Assembly: GCF_000003605.2 (NCBI RefSeq)
Contig: NW_003110974.1
Coordinates: 380,984-444,983 of the forward strand
Origin: Saccoglossus kowalevskii
Lineage: Eukaryota > Hemichordata > Enteropneusta > Harrimaniidae
Length of the DNA stretch: 64,000 nt
Reading direction: 5' to 3'
How positions within the stretch are numbered: the first letter of the stretch is position 1; the number at the start of each line of letters is the position of its first letter. Shown here piece by piece: positions 22,792 through 35,600 of the stretch. Under the pieces are notes generated by a model. That model saw only the letters and a list, made by a program, of their open reading frames with translations. It did no database searches and was not told the origin of the DNA. A program made the position numbers and the translations under genes.

Positions 22792-25389
22792 GTTACTGCT
22801 GTGGTTGTCGTTGTACATATTCTATACATTATTTTCCGCCGGCAGTTAATCCAAATGATATCCATTTAATATCCTCTAAAAATCTAACAAACAAATGGTT
22901 GTCGTCCTGGCTATAAGTGTTTGTCCTATATCACGTGGCTGTCACCTATCAGACGATATAATGTCGAACAAATATTTCACTGGCGTTTGATTATACGTAA
23001 ACATGTAACATGTATAAACACATTTAGGGTTAGGAAATGTGGTTGATTGATTTTTCTGTTGTTTTTTAATACTGGTTAATTTTAATACTGGTTAATATAT
23101 TAATAATAATATAACATTGGGCTTTATTTTAAGTATAAACACATTAAATGTGTCTGAAGATACACCCATTCAAATAATGGTTTCGATGTCACGTGATATG
23201 TGTATCGAATTAATGATCTGCTATTCAAAAAAGGCAGACCATATAATTTATTCAACTAATGTAAATTAATAGATATGTTTTATTTTCACTCTGTATCGCG
23301 GCAAGTACAAGAACCAATGCATACTATATTGTTCGATCGTGTTTGTGCGGTATTATTTCTCGGCTCCTTTCTACATTATATTGTGAATTCAAATATTACG
23401 TAGTACGAGATTATCTGTTTATGCAATTCAACCAAATGTAATCTTTTACTAGTGTATCCATTAGGGGTGGTATTATATATCTAAATACACTGTATATAAT
23501 ATATGAAGAGTATTTTTTTACAGAGTGATAATAAATGCGACTGTGTTATTTGAAACCCGTCGGTGTTTTTATATAATGTCACTAACCACGTATCATCACA
23601 TTTAAAATCCGATTTATTCTTCGACATAAGCCTCTATTATAAATATTATCAGATACATGGTTGTACTCTAAACGCCGTAATGTAGCTATGCAATGATTAA
23701 ATTACTATTTAAAGAGAGTGACATTTGCTCTCATCGTTTACCATGGCGAAATGACTTCGGGGAAGTGGATGTAGGCTGGAGGTTGTTTTACATGTAATTG
23801 CTATCAGTGAAGTACATTGCCCGTTGTATAATTCTAAATACGTTTTATATCTGTGCAAAAACATCTAAATGTTTAGAATTAATCGGCTCGATATAAAAAT
23901 AAGCGCGTCATTAAAGCGTTTACGTTTCTTGTAATTTTCATAATTTTGTATTTCTTACATCCTCATTTTGTCTTATTGAAGACACAGCCTGTGTGGGGTT
24001 TTTTTCGTATCACATGTCAGAATGTATCAGATCCAGATGAGATGGAGTCTAACTGATGCATCATGGGAAATGTCTTCAAATTGTCACATTAGAATGCAAA
24101 TGCTATCGTTCATAATCACTGTGTTTTATTCGACAACATTTAGTCCATCCACATGACGATTCGCATCACATCGGACTCGTTTTGCAGAGTACTGTAGTAA
24201 CAAACGCAGATTGGATTTTAAGGTGAGAGGTTTTAAGTTGTATCTCATGTCCAATCATGTTTATGTGCCGTGTGGCTAACAGCCGTATTACAAACGTGTA
24301 GGTAAATCCAATATATGTGTGGCATTCAGATAGATGTGGTGGAAAAAGTAATCCTCCCGTATCTCCGTAATCATAATGGTTGATACTTTATTCCATGATC
24401 AGTTCTAAAATTGTTCCGCCTATTATCCCAATGTTAGATACTATGTTCTCAGTACCACATGTTGTATTCAGTAGTTTTAGTAATGAACAACGGTAAGTCC
24501 GTGCTAGAGTGTGTTCATTCAACATAAAATGCAGACAACAAAGAAATAAGTAATACCAAACCAATTACTTTGTTTCCAAATCAATGATTCATGTTAATTC
24601 AAAATGATTAGAGCTAATACATCGAGTTAATAAAATGCTTCGTTTGAAACGTGCCATGGGAACAAAACAATCAAGATAGCTGATATATGTTTTCGAATAA
24701 TATAAATTTAATTATTTCTGGAAATAAATATTAGAATCACATATTGATCCCAATAATCTCGAATCAATTAGACAAATACAACCTGTTCTGCATTTATAAT
24801 TCCATTGTAACACTGACTAATATGACCCATCGCGATATATTGTAATTTATTATAATAACAGTATGTAAAACGTAACAACACATGCCATACAGATTAGTTA
24901 CGATGTTCATTTCACTTCGCGGCAGTACATTGTTTATGAGAATAGTGTAGTTTTATCACTGCGACTAACTACTATCACGTCTTCGTGGTCAACTCATGCA
25001 TGTACCTTTAATGACTGAATTCCGTTCTCTTTATTTTTAATCAGATACCAATTACACGTTTATCAATATATATTGAAAGTCATGTTTTAAAGATAAGCAA
25101 AGCGTTATACTATGCATGTATGCGAGAAACACAATCAGAGCGCATTCTTCTTCCGCTGTGTTTCCCGTTGGTTGTAATCAACTCTCTCAAATTACCAGCA
25201 ACGTCGTCAGTTACAACTTCCAATCCGTACCCCGGCATGACGATGTTTCTAAGTACCTGCCTAGGTAGTTAACCACTTCATCCATGTACAAAAGCTGTCC
25301 GGCCACATGTGCGTACAATTAGTGTACTTTGTATTGTCAGAGCCATTATCAATTTAGTATTGTATTCCGGCAATTAGGTGAACATTCTT
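22792..25389. other. Upstream intergenic region of the receptor gene
   Basis: No coding exon is recognised. It includes a short direct repeat (TTTTAATACTGGTTAAT, about 23066-23096). The receptor's promoter and any 5' untranslated exon should lie here or further upstream. I cannot identify a TATA box with confidence. Confidence 0.4.
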
Positions 25390-25406
25390 GCGTATTTTTT
25401 TTTCAG
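25390..25406 (+). promoter_or_regulatory. Probable 3' splice site before the receptor coding exon
   Basis: A long pyrimidine tract (GTATTTTTTTTTTCAG) ends in AG at 25405-25406, 21 bases before ATG 25428. It falls inside the upstream extension of the open frame. It suggests that the long frame from 25329 is partly intron and that an untranslated 5' exon is spliced in. Confidence 0.65.
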
Positions 25407-25427
25407 TTAACTATTTCGCATGCCATA

Positions 25428-26507
25428 ATGAACATCACAAATATCACCGTGGAGATGGAAGAGAGTGGCGGGGAACAATATGGTTTTACGTGTGGTGCAA
25501 CTGGAACTTCCTTATATGTAGTGGGTATACTGATCTGTTTCATTGGCCTGCTTTTTAACGGAGCATTCGTGTTTGTGTTTGCTCGCGTACGCTATATGAA
25601 AACACTAACGAACGCATATTTAGTGAACTTAGCTACATCTGACATGCTATTGCTTTTGAGTGTTTTACTGGTTTATGTGAGCACGCTGGTGGATCGTGAA
25701 GTTCTCACTCGGGATCTCAACTGTGCCATCAACTATATACACACGACGCTGTTATTCGTATCGCTATGGGTTGTTACCATCGTCAGCATCGAAAGATACC
25801 TGGGTATTTGCAACCCACTGAAGGCCATGATGCTAAAAACAAAAGGTCGAGTAATGTCTCTCATCTGCACAACCTGGGTACTGGGCGTGCTATTTGCTAT
25901 GCCGAGAATTCTACAATGCACTCTGTTAAAATCACATCCGACCATGTTACAGAAAGCAGAATACGCGGTCTACATTACTTATGCATTGATGTTCCTTGTT
26001 TCTATGGTTACCGTTGCCACTATGTACACTCTGACAATTACTAATTTTAGACAGTCCGTCAAACGGCTGCGGGATCGTAAACAGTCGAAAAAAATCAAAT
26101 CCGATGAGAAGCAAGTGCTTGTCACGTGTATGGCTATATCTGTAGTGTTTTTCATCTGTATGTTGCCAGCATTTTATAAATACGTATTACATGTGATATG
26201 GAAAATGACCGGCTCAGACATGCCACATGGTGGGCACTTTACGATCTGCATGTACGCTCTGTCCAAATGGTTCCTACTGATTAACTCATCTATAAATCCA
26301 ATAATATACACTATCACCAGCGCACGTTGCAGGCGAGCATTTTACTTAGCGTTTTGCTGCCGACAAGAAGAGTCCGACTACGGTGTGACAGGCACCGTGC
26401 GATCGACTCTCGGTAACAGCTCTAGTATGATGGCAAGTATCAATATGGGCAACACGGAATGCTCTTACAAGCCCAGACTGCCAAACGTGACAGAACTCAG
26501 TCTCTGA
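25428..26507 (+). CDS. Class A (rhodopsin-like) G-protein-coupled receptor, peptide-receptor type
   Basis: An integral plasma-membrane receptor expected to couple an extracellular ligand to heterotrimeric G proteins. The open frame runs from an upstream ATG at 25329 (392 codons). I prefer ATG 25428 (359 residues), which has A at -3, follows a strong splice acceptor, and leaves a short glycosylatable N-terminus (NIT twice). Numbering below is for the 392-residue frame. TM1 is about 61-85 (N77), TM2 96-118 with LATSD (D105), TM3 132-156 with C132 and ERY 155-157, and TM4 175-195 (W183). ECL2 has Cys 197, the likely partner of C132. TM5 is about 212-238, TM6 262-290 with FFICMLP, and TM7 about 305-328 with NPIIY 323-327. 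Cys 343-344 could be palmitoylated, and a Ser-rich tail follows. The usual CWxP tryptophan is Met 278. The ICL2 and TM2 style recalls TRH/neuromedin/ghrelin-type receptors, but the ligand is unknown. No disruption is seen. Confidence 0.95.
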   Translation: MNITNITVEMEESGGEQYGFTCGATGTSLYVVGILICFIGLLFNGAFVFVFARVRYMKTLTNAYLVNLATSDMLLLLSVLLVYVSTLVDREVLTRDLNCAINYIHTTLLFVSLWVVTIVSIERYLGICNPLKAMMLKTKGRVMSLICTTWVLGVLFAMPRILQCTLLKSHPTMLQKAEYAVYITYALMFLVSMVTVATMYTLTITNFRQSVKRLRDRKQSKKIKSDEKQVLVTCMAISVVFFICMLPAFYKYVLHVIWKMTGSDMPHGGHFTICMYALSKWFLLINSSINPIIYTITSARCRRAFYLAFCCRQEESDYGVTGTVRSTLGNSSSMMASINMGNTECSYKPRLPNVTELSL

Positions 26508-26930
26508 ATATATTACTCAGTTAAGTTGAAGTCACTACAACTGCCCAAAATTTGAAATTACGAAAAACACACGACACGACATAAACTATGTATTCTCGCT
26601 AGTTCGTATTTCTTTGCGGCTTGGTTGAAAATGAAAACATTATTTATTTATTTAGTTTAGTTTGCCAAACAAGCAACGAAATGCAAAAAAAAAATACTGG
26701 ATTATTTTCTGTTTGTAGTTTTATTATTTACCATCCTTTTGAAACAGTTCTGGAGTGAAACACGTAGTTCTGCTTTGCGCATATTGATTCTTCGTGATAA
26801 AATAAGTTGGGAACCACCACGACCCTATTGACTCTATCGTGGAAAAGTGTTTCATGAATACATATAGATTACAACTGACACTTATGTTGATGTTGTTAAG
26901 GCAATATGTATGAAAAAGCACATTAAAACA
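26508..26930 (+). other. Probable 3' untranslated region of the receptor
   Basis: AT-rich sequence after the stop. No canonical AATAAA was found close by. ATTAAA at 26922-26927 is a possible polyadenylation signal. The 65-codon minus-strand frame here is not supported. Confidence 0.35.
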
Positions 26931-29900
26931 ATCTGCATATTTAGTTAATTACTTGTGTTGCATTGAAGGAAGCTTGCAACATAAACGATATATCATTTTA
27001 TCGTTTTTTATTATCGAATATTTTTACGTTGGATACGTAGATGCGACATCACAACAAAACATTTAGCGTGTTTTGAGTATTTCTCTATCTGAATGATCCC
27101 AATATGACTGTATCCATACTGGTTAAGATAGAACAGTACATGTTTCCAATCCTAGTTAATTAGTATTTTATCTCCAATTGTAAGTTTAATCATTGAATAT
27201 TCATTTGCCAATACTATTAATTGATACCCAACTATACAGTACCCATAGCAAAAAACATGATGACATTTTCTCATATGACCTCTGTCTTAGTCATTTAAAT
27301 GACATCTAATTATACACTATCACAGGGTGAACGGTCCCACGATACAAACTTCAGATGTTATGTTGCCATAACTACGTAATCACTTGCTTGGCACGGTTGA
27401 TCTCGAGTCGCCACACGAACCGTAAACAGTCTTTCGAGAATTAGTAAGATTGACTTGTTTTCTGTCTTGACAAAAATCCCAGTATAATGGCGTCATTGTC
27501 CCGGATGAACACGTAACGCCATCCGTTATTACACACAATATTGGAAGATGATCTTCATTGAAGATGGGGTTAATTGCATGATGTCACCTACAAATCATAG
27601 GCTGTTCTTATCTTGTAATATCGCGCGAGGTCTCTTGGTTTTGGCACATTGTTATAAGAACTCATTTGGTGAAATACCGTGTATCCGTCAGATTAAAGCA
27701 TGGGGAGTTACAGTACGTATCACTACGAGTATGCTTCACTAAAAGTGAAATATAATATAACTGTATATACAAATATTCGGGTAAATTAGGAAAACGTAAA
27801 TATTATGAATTGACAACAACGCAATGACGTATTTACTAATTATGAAAAACATATGTATTAATATTATGATAATGGTTTTAGTAATGTTTAGTTTTTTCAT
27901 TCAACGTTGACGAAATAGGTGAGATAATATACATACAAAGGAAATAGCAGTCATTTTTGTTTTCTTTTACGTTGAGCTTTGTTCCGATTACTGTGTATCG
28001 TCGCATTTGCATGTAAAATGTAGCAGTGCTGGTGTAATTGCTGATAACATTAATCTGAACCATACCGCTGCTTTGTATAGTGTTGTAAATAATTGAAGGA
28101 GTAATCACATTTCAAGAGTGCAAATTGTGTTGTAATTCAATTATATGAAAAATTAAAGTATTATAAGCGTACATTTGTCAATTAATTTCGTTTTCTACTT
28201 AATTCACCATAGTGATTATATAATTCGTCTACCAATACGAAGAGTCTGGATTAGTTGATTTGTATTTGCTTGCTTTCTTAGCGCATCAGTACGTGTAAAT
28301 ACATTATGGCCAACTGTACAAACAATTACATTAACCTTGAAAATTATAGGGTGGTGTATTTTGTCGATTAAATGTGTTACTTTGCAATTTACTATGATAA
28401 TGACGACAAAAACTCATCGTTATTGAACCTTAATCAGCAAGTGTATGATAATTTTATTTGCTGATGAAATCCAAACAGTACGTAATTTCATTCACGCTGT
28501 GGCTTTTGACTGAGAACATAAATTATATTATTTGGAAACGCTGTCAAACATAATTAAATTTGGAAATTTTCAATGGTATCTACACAAACCAAGAAACAAT
28601 GTTAGTTGCTGTATCGTAGGCACAGTAAACAAATCATTGAAAACCCACACAGAGCTCAATTGAATTTTGAAATTATGATAATCACTATCTGTGAGTTCTT
28701 CCATTGAACTTCGAAAGCTGATACTACAAACTCTCAGCTTTATATATTATTATATCAAGCACCAATCAAAATACACACTCGTACACTAGCAGTACACAAC
28801 AGACCCATGCGCAATTCGGCTTGCAGGAATGACGTATTGTAGTCTTTTCATCTTCTAAGTGCAGGTTAAAAACCTCATTGACACGCATTAACGTCGCACA
28901 AAGTAAAGAATTTATTTACGGGAGCTGATTGAACTCCATGCTTTTATACGATTTGGTAAATCTAAAAACTTTGGTTGATCTGAGTAATATATTATTACAC
29001 GTCTAAAATTTGCTTTGAGTGGAAGGCATAACAATTAAGAAAGAAAGTAACAAGGAAGTGACCTTATGAATTATGTAACAGTCGATTCAGTACCTGCAGC
29101 GTAGAAAAAACACACACTGCATATGCGATAATATTGTAGTTGATTTCGTGCACAACACAGGAAACACATCTGCTCCACAGGAAATACTCTACTCTGCCAA
29201 AACGCTGTACTCTGTCCGAAGCGTAGGACACGAAACGACATCACTGTATATGGAATAATGTTGCAGTCGATTTGATGACTGTAGTGTAGAACAGAAATAT
29301 TGTTGCGAATTCAGTTCAATTTAGCATGTTTATTCTTAGATATAAATTCACACGAATACTTTTAATTATATTAGCTATTGGGTTAAAACGAAACAAACTA
29401 CACGTTAAGATTACCAGACAACGAGATACTGACCATGTTAGGTATTACATAAAAGTCATGTGTATATTACAGAAGAATTGTTAAAAGATCAAATACAAAA
29501 TCAATTCAAATATGTGTATGCGTCTAAACGCTCACGGAGCATATACAGTTATCCAGTCGCTGTACTCATTAAAATTCATAGTTTTCTATTATATGTAGAT
29601 ATGCGCGTGTTAGTCCACAAAACAATCGTATTATTACACGTGAAAATTATATTATATATTGACTAAAACCCTGCTTTCATTCTGTGCGGAGAATCTATTG
29701 CGTGCGTCAACGATTTTTGATGGAGAAAAAATATTACTATTCATGTCCCTCTACTTATATTACACTTTCGAGACAAACTTCATCAAGTGACCCCGTGTAA
29801 ACTATATGCATGTGCATACTGACATGTTATTATTACTATATGATTGAATACCTAAAACAAACAAGCGTCATTCACCATCCACAAGTACAAAAGCACAACT

Positions 29901-30019
29901 CAAAAATTAATAGAATTCGTTCTTTTTATAACGAACAAATACGAGTATTCGACGTCTGAAGATCCCCTGACAAGTCATGTATTTAATATACGGCCACCGG
30001 TGCACAATTCATCTATCTG
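26931..30019. other. Intergenic, minor degenerate duplication
   Basis: No gene is supported. At about 29080-29300 a ~127-bp period degenerate direct repeat is visible (CACTGCATATGCGATAATATTG against CACTGTATATGGAATAATGTTG). Confidence 0.4.
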
Positions 30020-30205
30020 ACTTCTTATGACAGATTACATGTGCCTAGACGCATATTGGGTTCAAATCCCGTATAACCGACAAGCAAACCGATCGTAATC
30101 TTAGGAGACATAGCTTTCTCGTTTTATACTTATCTCGTCAGAGGAAATCTCCCTGATCACGGTCGTATATTACAAGCGACCAGCGCCTTAACCTCATTTT
30201 CGTTG
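30020..30205. mobile_element. tRNA-like fragments, probable SINE fossils
   Basis: Plus strand: GGGTTCAAATCCCG at about 30059-30072 is a good polymerase III B-box/T-arm, but no matching A-box or acceptor stem is evident upstream. Minus strand: GAGGTTAAGGCGCTGGTCGC (about 30179-30198 read in reverse) resembles a tRNA D-arm/A-box and anticodon stem, with a poor B-box after it. They look like decayed tRNA-derived SINE heads rather than working tRNA genes. Confidence 0.35.
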
Positions 30206-32554
30206 AGCACACGCTCTATATTTTATGAGTTATGTGTTGTACACTCAGACACGCGCCCTCTTGTGAGCAAGACAACACGTAATAATGATAGCAGGCGAGA
30301 GAACAGTGTGCTTTCAATTTTCAGTGAATGCAATTAGCCTATTGCTAAATATAACTTTTTGTATCGTATACATACAATATTTTTCAAGCATACTCGATTG
30401 TTTAGATGTACATGAGCACGATCCGTGGTATGGTTGAATAAATATATATAAATGTTATGTGTTCGTTTCATTAATGAAATTAATCTGCCTGCAAAAAAAT
30501 ACCACAATTTGTGCTTGTACTGGCTGTTTCAGAAATGATTTAAAATTCGTTTAGTTATTCAGCTGATGTGCAATTAGACAATCCAGGTTATTGGCTTTCG
30601 ATCCCCAGACTAATAGTTTACGTGATTTCATTCAGGTAATACCGCCATCAACGGCCAACTATATACTATCAAGATCAGTATCTCTTCTATGACCAATACA
30701 ATAGATGATGTGTTCCTGAAGTTAATGCGAAGCTAGGTAAAATATTGTGCCTGATTGGCCACCTAACAATCAGAGAAATCATAATCAAAATCCTGCTTAT
30801 ATATATGTATATATTTATATATATGTACTTCGACTCAAATGTAAGTTTGCAACAGTATGATGAAGTAAAGCACCATCGTGTGTCGTATATATATATACAT
30901 ACGTTGAATTGTAATAAAATATCAAATACAGAAACAGCAGTCGGATGAAGTGACCCGATAACGTCTACTTAACTGTAATAATGCATCAACCAGGGTCTCA
31001 AACTACATATGTCTTGACTGATGTCAGCGTCTCGCCTATTTTGTTTTACAATCACATCAAGCTGAAGGTCGTATTTGATGAACACAACAGTTTAATTCAT
31101 CGTATTTTGTTTTGCTAGAAAATCAAGTGGAGACGTCGTTGCTGTTGTACACACTGGTTAATCTACACAATCCACATAATACTCGATGATCATGCACACA
31201 GTTCCTGACATGTAATTTATAAAGGTGATTGGAATTTCCTTTGAACTGCTAAGTAATTACTATGTATGTTTAGCTTGTCACATTAGGTTGATTGGATCTT
31301 TAACGAGTTATACTTTTTTTTATAAGAAATATTGATGAGTGAGTACGCCAGCTTTGAAATAGACAATAAGTATGTGCCATCATAGTAACTACCAATTATA
31401 CTGCATTATAGCCAAAGTGCTGCTGGGCATGATATTGGCAAAATGCATTTAAATGAATAATTGAACATTTGCAGTAATAATAAATGTAGTCGTCTCGGAT
31501 TGCTACGCTGAAATGAATGCAGACACTGCATTATGTATCAATTGAAACATATATTTATATATAGATTAATATAATTAAAGATATAATACACAATCTAAAT
31601 GTTCTGGGGGCGATTATACTAGGTTATTAAAATGTATTAAATATCAAATGCTCGTAAAAAGTACATTTCATCTGTATATAACGTGTCATAAATGATGTGA
31701 ACCACCTATTGACAAATTTCATTTATCACGGACACGCGTGATGCAAACGATATTTGTAATATAGCATGGTCAACGTTGCTGTTTATATTTGGCAGTTGTC
31801 CGATATGTTGTATTTCACCTACGATTATGTCACAATGAATCAGACAAAAACGATGGGCATATTACAGTAAGATTTGTCACACCTTCCACCCTATAAATTA
31901 ATTTGAAACGTCTTGTCGCATGATTTTAGTCTGTCACGTGTCACTCATTTCTAATCCAGACCATGATTAAGCAATTAAGCAACAGGGGAAATAGGTCAAA
32001 AGATCAAGCTGGAATAGGTTGCTTCAATAGCAATAACAGGTAACACAAATTTATCAGACTTCCTCCAGACAAATTAATTGAAGTAATAACAAACGTAAAC
32101 GGAATTTGATGAATAAAGAGTCATTTTTATATACTATTAATTTCGCAACGAAAACATGTATGCAATACGATGGTGTTTTAATTAATTAATTAATTAACAA
32201 CCAGAAAGAATAATGTTGGTAGTACTTCAACTTTCATTAATAAAATTTAACCTAAGCTATTGACTTCCGGTATTTTCCGGTAGCCATATTATTGGCTGAA
32301 GCATGGTCTTATATATTAGGACTTTAGGTTTATATCTTAAACAAGGTCTAGAAGACGTGCGATCCTTTCCGAAACTGAGACTACATATCTAACTGATTCT
32401 AAATCAGACGACTGTAAGCACTGTTCATAGTGATTGCGATTCTATAATCAACTGATCAAAACAAGGAAGCCTGATGCAAGTACTACTACGAATTACTATT
32501 CCAAAAAATGCTAACATTATTTTGCATTTTGCGAGAAAAATCCCTTGCTTTTAT
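30206..32554. other. Intergenic, nothing recognised
   Basis: AT-rich sequence with TATATA-rich tracts near 30790-30900 and an ATTA microsatellite at about 32178-32198. No gene is supported. Confidence 0.4.
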
Positions 32555-32632
32555 TGCGAGACAGGGTTCGAATCAAACCCTGGGACGTTATCGACCCGGC
32601 CATCCTTACCACTTACCGAGCTTGTCGTCTGT
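32555..32632 (-). mobile_element. tRNA-derived SINE head or tRNA pseudogene
   Basis: Read on the minus strand, AAGCTCGGTAAGTGGTAAGG is an A-box-like D-arm and CAGGGTTTGATTCGAACCCTG is a B-box/T-arm region with an enlarged palindromic T-loop. Spacing between the two boxes is close to that of a tRNA. The acceptor stem does not pair convincingly, so a functional tRNA is unlikely. Confidence 0.45.
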
Positions 32633-35600
32633 CTATAAATTGGCTTAAATGCAAAGGATCACAACTAAAACATTTTGTTTGCTTTTTTTGCTTCGTATAT
32701 ATGGCAGAATGATGTATGGTTGGTATAACCCAGTTTGTTGAAATATATTGGAATTGGTGTCGATTTGGTTATGCGTCTTGTTCATCTGTGCCTAAAACCC
32801 CAAATCCACTTGGGATTCAATATATAACGAAATATATAATGAAAATCAGGGTATTATATTTTCAAAATTATCATCCGTGATGATGTTATAATTCGGATAT
32901 CAACGGGGCTGACGCTCGGTTATTATCTGCGGCCATATATGCTAATTTTCTCTATCGAGGGCTTATATTCACTACCAAAAACTCTCTTTTGCCGTTTCTG
33001 AACTCTAATTAAAGAAACAAAATGAAAAGAATACTTGAAGGGAAGCCAATGTTATTGGTTGCAGATTCATAAAGTTTTAACAAAATGTGAGTGCGGTTAG
33101 ATAATTCGCTTTACATCATTGTAATGCACGCATCGCCTAACTGCATAGAACAAAGATTATTCAGCAGAATGGCGTAATCAATAGTACAAACCAATTTACG
33201 TAATTCAATGAAAAGATTACCGAGACGATCTTCGGTTGATTTATATTCTACTATTTCTTACGTTAACAATGTAAACTAATGATGTGATGGCATGTTGTTT
33301 TCTGCAGTTGGATTGGCAGCTGCTAACTAGTTATTCATTCTGATCCAGAAGTTACATATTTTTTCATAAGGACATGTTTCATTAACTTTTTTTTAAACGG
33401 GGATGATTTTCGTCGATTTACAGTCCGATAGGCTACAATCAATTTAGTTTCTATGACGGCGATGGCGCAATACATGCTCCAGATTTCAGCAAGCGAGTAT
33501 TCATGCTTATGAGCTGTTCTTCTACTTCTTTCAGGATGATTGAAAACTGAAAAAATTCCTCTGTAGTTTTTAATATTGAAGGCTTTACTCCAATAATAAT
33601 CACAGATTTGCAGAGCTCATTTTTGACACGTAGAAGTAAGTGTATAGTCCAGTCAATTTAGCGACAAATCATGCATAGCCGGTAACTAATTGCACATGGT
33701 AAAATATCCTCCACAATATCTATTAGTCAAAGCACCAGCAATCTAGCAAAATGGTTTAGAAAAATGTTATTAAATGAATTCATGTTGTTTCTAAGTGTTT
33801 AACATTAGTGAATACTAGAAAGTGTAATTAGACAATACAATTATTCCAAAACAAATTCAAAACAAAAATATTAATATATTAAATTTCTATATTGATATAA
33901 TTTGATACAAAGTGCAGTGATATTAATATTTTGGGAAAATCTGCACAATAATTGTTGCATGATTTCTATAGTAATACATTTATGTGATACATATAGAATA
34001 TCGCATGAGAGACCCTGATATTTCAGATTGAACGAGCCTAGTAATTTCATAAGTTTTTAAATTTTAAAAACATTGACCGTATTTCACATCGTAGAACATT
34101 TGCATAACTAATCGCTGTGCATAAAGACATACTACCGTTAGTTCACGATGTTGCAATTAAGAAATATGGTTAGTTTTGATGGCACTGCTACATTTACGGA
34201 GACGCATAGGTAACATAATTACTATTTGAGAAGTGGATGTAATTTACGAACGTTTTAGCAAACAGCTGAAACAACGTTCATGTTATTTTTAATAGGTATT
34301 CAAGAAATATTGTGAAAATTTAACAAACATCTTAAGATATGCGATATTGCGATGGTGGAAATCTGCTTGCATGGACTAATCAGATTGCCGTGATATTTAT
34401 TGCATAATATGGAAATATGCTGAATTACAGCTTTATAAAACCGAACTATTTTGATATATATATATAGAAAAATACGTATATCAGGTGTGACATCTACATG
34501 ACATTGGCACATTATCATTTTATACAAAAGGAGCTACATAACACACGTACCATGTGACAACACTCAATCAACGACGGGCCGTGGTCTAACCTTTTTTAAG
34601 TACACCTACTCGCCCACTATCGTTAATTAACGGACAGTTTTGTGGCTCCGGCCAGACAAGGGTTCTTGACACTGTGCGCCAGGGACTCTTACCAGATCTC
34701 CAAACTAGTGATAGCGATAGCGAAATCTTAATCGTACTTTTAGATAACAGTTATGCAAGTTGCGTAATTGCGGACGAGAAGAACGCATGATTTTTGTGCA
34801 AAAAAAATACATAAATTTTACTAGGTTTTTAATATTTTGTTTAGGGGATATTTGCGACATATTACCATGAACATATTTTGTTTTGCAATTAGATGCAGGT
34901 AAGGAACGATTTGTTTCGCTAAATTGTCTGGACAATTGACAAATTGATATTAGAACCGAATATTCCAAAAGGCACATAATCTTTGTTGGTTTAATTTTCC
35001 ACAAGGAATTGCTCCAGGATTCAGGTGTATATTATCTGAAAAGTAGGACAACAGTAACCTAACGAACTAAAGAACTTGTGGGACTGTATAATACATTACA
35101 AAATACATTACGTGCATTACAATGAAGGTAATTGGAGTTTGTTGCATAATTTCAATGAAAATGTCGTATAGTTTGATAACAAACAAACAAATTTGATAAA
35201 TATATATTTTCTCAGATACGGTATATAAACTCTACATGTGTGCATGCAGCATACAATCGGCGATGTGTCAGGGGTGCATTAACCGCCAAAACATTAATAA
35301 CATTTACGCCATTCCAATTGCCATGATTAATAGAAGCCTTATTATTTGATTGTTGAACTTTTATAGTGACATGGGAATGACTTTGATTAATGTTGAGCAT
35401 GTTTAATAATGAGTATATGCTTTAATTTTGTTTGATAGTGCATATTGTTTGGAATCATTGAGTGTGATTCACCGTAAAATAAAGAAAAAACTATTTGTTT
35501 TGGCAGTAGACGTAGTATTTTTTTGCAATCGACACTATTGTTATTTGCACGCTTGGAATACTGATACGTATAAATAAATCTGGGATGTCTGATTGCCAGA

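Noticed and set aside
25733-26044. Frames overlapping the receptor on both strands
   Set aside because: Out-of-frame shadows of the GPCR coding sequence.
30059-30072. Possible tRNA gene from a clean T-arm
   Set aside because: No pairing acceptor stem or D-arm at the required distance. Retained only as a tRNA-like fossil.
34705-35004. 99-codon minus-strand frame
   Set aside because: Low-complexity composition typical of AT-rich chance frames, with no domain or flanking exon signals.
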